From the NCBI GenBank assembly GCA_902783235.1, contig CACZQG010000325.1, positions 1-8,827 of the forward strand: DNA of 8,827 bases. Direction: 5' to 3'. The notes below the pieces were generated by a model. That model ran no database searches. It was not told the origin of the DNA and saw nothing but the letters and a program-made list of their open reading frames with translations. How positions within the stretch are numbered: the stretch's first letter is position 1; the number at the start of each line of letters is the position of its first letter. Of this stretch, positions 6,390 to 8,827 are shown one piece after another. This DNA is from an uncultured Ruminococcus sp. (lineage in GTDB: Bacteria; Bacillota; Clostridia; Oscillospirales; Ruminococcaceae). The position numbers and the translations under genes were made by a program.

Positions 6390-7334
6390 TTATAATATAT
6401 TTTCCCTGAAAAGTAAACCCTGGCAGCTGTCATTATCCCTTTGCAGCTTATCTATCCCATTCAGTACAGCGATCTTATTGGTGCTCCACAGGGGAGCAAT
6501 GAGAGTTCTTTTATCTCCGTCGCCGGTAATGCGTTCGATCACCGTTTCCGGGGGAAGATATTCCAGCTGCTTTACTACTGTACTGATATAGCTCTCCCGG
6601 GTCATAGCTTCAAATTCTCCACGGCGGTACATTTTCTCCAGACCGGTCCCCTTTATAATGTGCAGCAGCTGTATCTTGACCCCATCAGGGCGAAGTCTTC
6701 CCAGCTCCCTTGCGGTCTCTGTCATGTCGGCTTCATTTTCAAAGGGAAGACCGTTTATTATGTGGACACAGACACGGATACCTCTGTTTTTCAATGCCCT
6801 GTAGCCTTCCAGGAATACCTCATGACTATAGCCTCTTCCTATGAATCCTATAGTTTTATCATGGATCGACTGCATCCCCAGCTCCACAGTAAGATAGGTC
6901 TGCTTTGAAAGCTCTGTCAAAAGATCAAGAACATCATTCGGCAGACAGTCACAGCGGGTCCCTATAGATATACCTGCAAGACCGGGAAGCTTTATAAGGG
7001 GAGAATAGATCTCCCGAAGTCTGCTCACCGGAGCATAGGTATTGGTATTTGCCTGAAAATAGGCGATGGCTTTTGCTTGGGGGATCTTTTGGTGAATGCG
7101 TTCAAGCTCATTTTCCAGCTGCGTCAGTACAGGTACATGAGAGGGAGCAGTGAAATATCCGCTTCCGCCGCCGCAGAAGATACAGCCCTCCCTGCCGCAG
7201 CTCCCGTCCTTGTTGGGACAGGTAAATCCTGCATCTATTACTGCCTTATACACCTTTGTTCCGAATACCTGTCTGTTGTGATAGGCAAGGGTATGATATC
7301 GCTTGTTATCGCTGCTGTATGGAAATGGATTCAT
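6390..7334 (-). CDS. TIGR01212-family radical SAM protein (YtqA/YhcC-like)
   Basis: 314 aa from the ATG at 7334, chosen because AGGAG (7340-7344) lies 5 bases upstream and family members begin in this way (MNPFPYSSDNKRYHTL). A longer in-frame start would add 17 residues that do not resemble the family. The family signature GFTCPNKDGSCGREGCIFC supplies Cys39, Cys51 and Cys54, the expected 4Fe-4S ligands, plus an extra Cys46. Other family features are YFQANTNTYAP, GISIGTRCDCLP, TVELGMQS and the C-terminal ERITGDGDKRTLIAPLWS. Radical SAM enzymes use the cluster to cleave S-adenosylmethionine and start radical chemistry; I know of no established substrate for this family. It lies downstream of the M15 gene terminator without a clear promoter of its own, so read-through may contribute. 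No convincing terminator follows it. Confidence 0.92.
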   Translation of the reverse strand: MNPFPYSSDNKRYHTLAYHNRQVFGTKVYKAVIDAGFTCPNKDGSCGREGCIFCGGGSGYFTAPSHVPVLTQLENELERIHQKIPQAKAIAYFQANTNTYAPVSRLREIYSPLIKLPGLAGISIGTRCDCLPNDVLDLLTELSKQTYLTVELGMQSIHDKTIGFIGRGYSHEVFLEGYRALKNRGIRVCVHIINGLPFENEADMTETARELGRLRPDGVKIQLLHIIKGTGLEKMYRRGEFEAMTRESYISTVVKQLEYLPPETVIERITGDGDKRTLIAPLWSTNKIAVLNGIDKLQRDNDSCQGLLFRENIL

Positions 7335-7365
7335 ATTTACTCCTATGTATTTGTACAATGGCTGC

Positions 7366-7393
7366 AAAAAACAAGGCGAGCGCAATGCTCACC
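7366..7393 (-). terminator. Intrinsic terminator after the M15 gene
   Basis: On the minus strand, GGTGAGC and GCTCGCC form a 7-bp stem (7387-7393 with 7375-7381, one T-G pair) around an ATTGC loop, followed by TTGTTTTTT (7366-7374). It sits between the M15 gene stop (7408) and the radical SAM start (7334). Confidence 0.8.
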
Positions 7394-7407
7394 CTGTTAT
7401 CTGTTAT

Positions 7408-8466
7408 TTATGACATTTCAACTGCAACTACAAATCCGTCTACATTGTTGCCTGAAACGGTATATTGCTTACCTGCCGGAACAGGCACCTCTGTATCTCC
7501 CGAAGTGTTAGCTTCAACATAATAGATCTCGTAGTTTTTGTCGGGACCTGCCACCTTGAGGTGATCTCCGTCATATGTATAGTTCTTTACAAAATCCGTA
7601 TATTCTTCAAGGCAGAGATTATTTTCCTTCATGCATATTGCGTGTGGGATGCCCACATATCTGAACTGGTAGGTCTTAGCCTCGGAAACACCGGTTGCGC
7701 TTTCCTTGCCCTGGGGGAAACGAAGTATAAAGCCGTATTTGTCACAGTTTTCGTTTATCCATGCATAGTCGCCCTCGGGAGTGTAATAGTACGAGCTGCC
7801 TTCATCGGGATATACTCCCAGGTCAAAGCTCAGTCCGGTATGGTAATCCGAGCAGCCGCCCTTTATATCTGTAGTGCCGGAATTGTATAGCTCGTCCTGA
7901 TAGTCTTTTGTTCTGAAGCCGCCGATAACGATACAGTCAGTGTGATTCTTCTCAGCTGCAAATGCATCCATAAGGCTGTTGAGAGCTGTTATTGCGTGAG
8001 GAGCCATAAAGGTCTCAAGGTCTGCTACCTGATAGCTGTCAGACTTGCTGCTGTATATCATAGCTACAGCATCCTCAGAAGTGGGGAAGGTGTACTCATG
8101 CTGCTTGTTTACAAGTATGAGATCGCCCTCCTTCATGGATTCGGGAGTCTGTGAAGCAGTGGAGTAGTTTTCCAGCAGAGAAGCACCGGAGTCCTCTGAT
8201 ACACTGCTGTCCTCTTCCTTTTCCTGGCTTTGCTCCTTAGCCTCTGTGGGAACTATGGAGGATTCATCCTCGCTGTCCTTGCTGCCGCAGGACTTTCCGC
8301 AGGCTACCATCAGTACTATGAAAAGAATAAGTATTACCGCTGCACCTGCCACACGGTCATATCTTACACGTATTTTAGTAGTCTTTTTTTTGCGGTTACG
8401 GCTGCCGTCGGGTCTCTGACCGCTGCGCCTCCGTTCCTCGCTTCTTCTGTTATTATATGTACTCAT
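7408..8466 (-). CDS. Membrane-anchored VanY-like M15 peptidase-fold protein with altered active site
   Basis: 352 aa. Residues 1-38 are strongly basic and cytoplasmic, 39-55 form a membrane segment ending LMVAC, and about 60-115 are an acidic, Ser/Glu-rich linker. The C-terminal region is an M15B (VanY/D-Ala-D-Ala carboxypeptidase) domain: GFRT (183-186), SDYHTGLSFDLG (206-217, with zinc-ligand candidates His209 and Asp215), YGFILRFPQGKE (244-255) and YQFRYVGIPHA (266-276), followed by LEEY. In ordinary family members the last motif reads EPWHxRYVG, giving the catalytic Glu and third zinc-binding His. Here those positions are Lys264 and Gln267. It may use His275 instead or be a non-catalytic wall-binding relative. 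About 65 residues follow the domain (NTSGDTEVPVPAGKQYTVSG). LMVAC resembles a lipobox but follows an unusually long basic region. The start at 8466 has only a distant AAAGGA (about 13 bases). Confidence 0.85.
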   Translation of the reverse strand: MSTYNNRRSEERRRSGQRPDGSRNRKKKTTKIRVRYDRVAGAAVILILFIVLMVACGKSCGSKDSEDESSIVPTEAKEQSQEKEEDSSVSEDSGASLLENYSTASQTPESMKEGDLILVNKQHEYTFPTSEDAVAMIYSSKSDSYQVADLETFMAPHAITALNSLMDAFAAEKNHTDCIVIGGFRTKDYQDELYNSGTTDIKGGCSDYHTGLSFDLGVYPDEGSSYYYTPEGDYAWINENCDKYGFILRFPQGKESATGVSEAKTYQFRYVGIPHAICMKENNLCLEEYTDFVKNYTYDGDHLKVAGPDKNYEIYYVEANTSGDTEVPVPAGKQYTVSGNNVDGFVVAVEMS

Positions 8467-8523
8467 TTTAAGTTTGCTGTCCTTTCCTTTTCTTTTTTTC
8501 TATATGTTGATCTTTTGTCTGCA

Positions 8524-8539
8524 AGCTTTTTAAAAAGCT
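8524..8539. repeat. 16-bp perfect palindrome in the M15 gene leader
   Basis: AGCTTTTTAAAAAGCT is its own reverse complement and lies about 20-35 bases downstream of the predicted transcription start. It could be an operator or a leader hairpin; A/T-rich palindromes also occur by chance. Confidence 0.4.
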
Positions 8540-8564
8540 CACCTATTAAATTCTACACTAATAT

Positions 8565-8593
8565 ATCATACCACATTTTCAGCCGGTTGTAAA
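8565..8593 (-). promoter_or_regulatory. Extended -10 sigma-A promoter of the M15 gene
   Basis: On the minus strand, TTTACA (8588-8593), 17 bases, then TGG-TATGAT (hexamer at 8565-8570). Five of six bases match at each box, and a TG lies at the extended -10 position. Transcription should start near 8558, giving a leader of about 91 nt. The remaining gap at 8594-8673 is A/T-rich with no gene visible. Confidence 0.75.
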
Positions 8594-8673
8594 CATTAAA
8601 ATCCGAAAAAAAGTGATTTTATGCCTTAAAACGTGTATTTTTTACAATTTTTACATTTTTTTTATCTTTCCGA

Positions 8674-8826
8674 TTATTGAAAATCTGTAACTGTATGATG
8701 TGAAAAGGAATACGGCTCGGCAAAATATGTATTGATCCCTTTGCCGTCACGTATTATTGATCCCCCAACTAAATCTTGAATTTTCTGCTTGTCTAAATAC
8801 TGAACTTCTGCGTCGGAAAGGCTTGA
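8674..8826 (-). CDS. 3' end of an unrecognised gene entering from the right (partial)
   Basis: A minus-strand frame is open from the right edge to a TAA at 8674-8676, 50 residues. The first 25 (SSLSDAEVQYLDKQKIQDLV, then GGSII) are the counterpart of the frame at the left edge, with a single difference (Asp for Asn). The next 25 (beginning RDGKGINTYFAEPYS and ending TVTDFQ) are unique to this copy. The same frame being kept in both copies supports real translation. The family is not recognised, and no clear terminator follows. Confidence 0.45.
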   Translation of the reverse strand, partial: SSLSDAEVQYLDKQKIQDLVGGSIIRDGKGINTYFAEPYSFSHHTVTDFQ

Positions 8827-8827
8827 A
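8753..8827 (-). repeat. Right copy of the 75-bp terminal inverted repeat
   Basis: It is the reverse complement of 14-88 with one mismatch (8814 against 27). The match begins abruptly at 8753 and runs to the edge of the window, so the true repeat may extend further. Just inside, at 8731-8739, ATTGATCCC from the repeat end (8756-8764) recurs as a direct repeat 25 bases away. Confidence 0.9.

Noticed and set aside
6441..6908. 155-aa plus-strand open frame
   Set aside because: It lies wholly antisense to the radical SAM gene, whose family motifs are clear. It has no ribosome binding site and looks like a shadow frame.
8290..8310. Lipoprotein signal (LMVAC) in the M15 protein
   Set aside because: The preceding basic region is 38 residues, far longer than a normal lipoprotein signal, and the -3 residue is Met; a plain membrane anchor is more likely, though lipidation is not excluded.
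1..8827. Linear plasmid or phage with terminal inverted repeats
   Set aside because: The segment carries core cell-wall genes and no replication, packaging or terminal-protein genes, and coding frames continue outward through both ends.
1..8827. CRISPR array, tRNA or rRNA
   Set aside because: No short regularly spaced repeats, cloverleaf sequence or ribosomal RNA sequence was seen on either strand.

Overview
The window looks like chromosomal DNA of a low-to-moderate-GC anaerobic Firmicute, most like Ruminococcus or a related Oscillospiraceae member of the gut or rumen. This is an inference from protein style: a BspA-type leucine-rich-repeat plus fibronectin-III-like secreted protein, a YtqA/YhcC-type radical SAM enzyme, strong AGGAGG ribosome binding sites and sigma-A promoters. 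No species can be named from the sequence alone. All five complete genes lie on the minus strand, and no tRNA, rRNA, CRISPR array or complete mobile element is visible.

Layout, left to right. Positions 1-125 hold the 3' end of a plus-strand reading frame entering from outside. Positions 126-237 hold two strong hairpin terminators. Positions 238-2898 encode a large secreted BspA/FN3-type protein, with a near-consensus promoter at 2992-3020. A three-gene cell-wall operon follows, transcribed from right to left: FHA-domain membrane protein (5776-6237), SEDS glycosyltransferase RodA/FtsW (4493-5779) and class B penicillin-binding protein (3159-4496). Both junctions are 4-base ATGA stop/start overlaps, and the operon ends at a hairpin terminator at 3103-3147. 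Positions 6390-7334 encode a TIGR01212-family radical SAM protein. Positions 7408-8466 encode a membrane-anchored, VanY-like M15 peptidase-fold protein with its own extended -10 promoter and terminator. Positions 8674-8826 hold the 3' end of a minus-strand reading frame entering from the right.

How the genes fit together. The central operon pairs a peptidoglycan polymerase (SEDS) with its transpeptidase (class B PBP) and an FHA protein that could recruit a Thr-phosphorylated partner. This resembles the actinobacterial fhaB-rodA-pbpA arrangement. The M15 protein is a fourth cell-wall-related gene, in a separate transcription unit, but its usual catalytic Glu and last zinc-binding His are not where expected.

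The most unusual structural feature is that the two ends of the window are a 75-bp inverted repeat with a single mismatch. Each copy sits in the same reading frame of an inward-reading ORF, after which the two C-termini diverge. This could be a multicopy element or gene family flanking the segment, an invertible segment that swaps C-termini, or simply the repeats at which an assembly stopped. I did not recognise the protein family.
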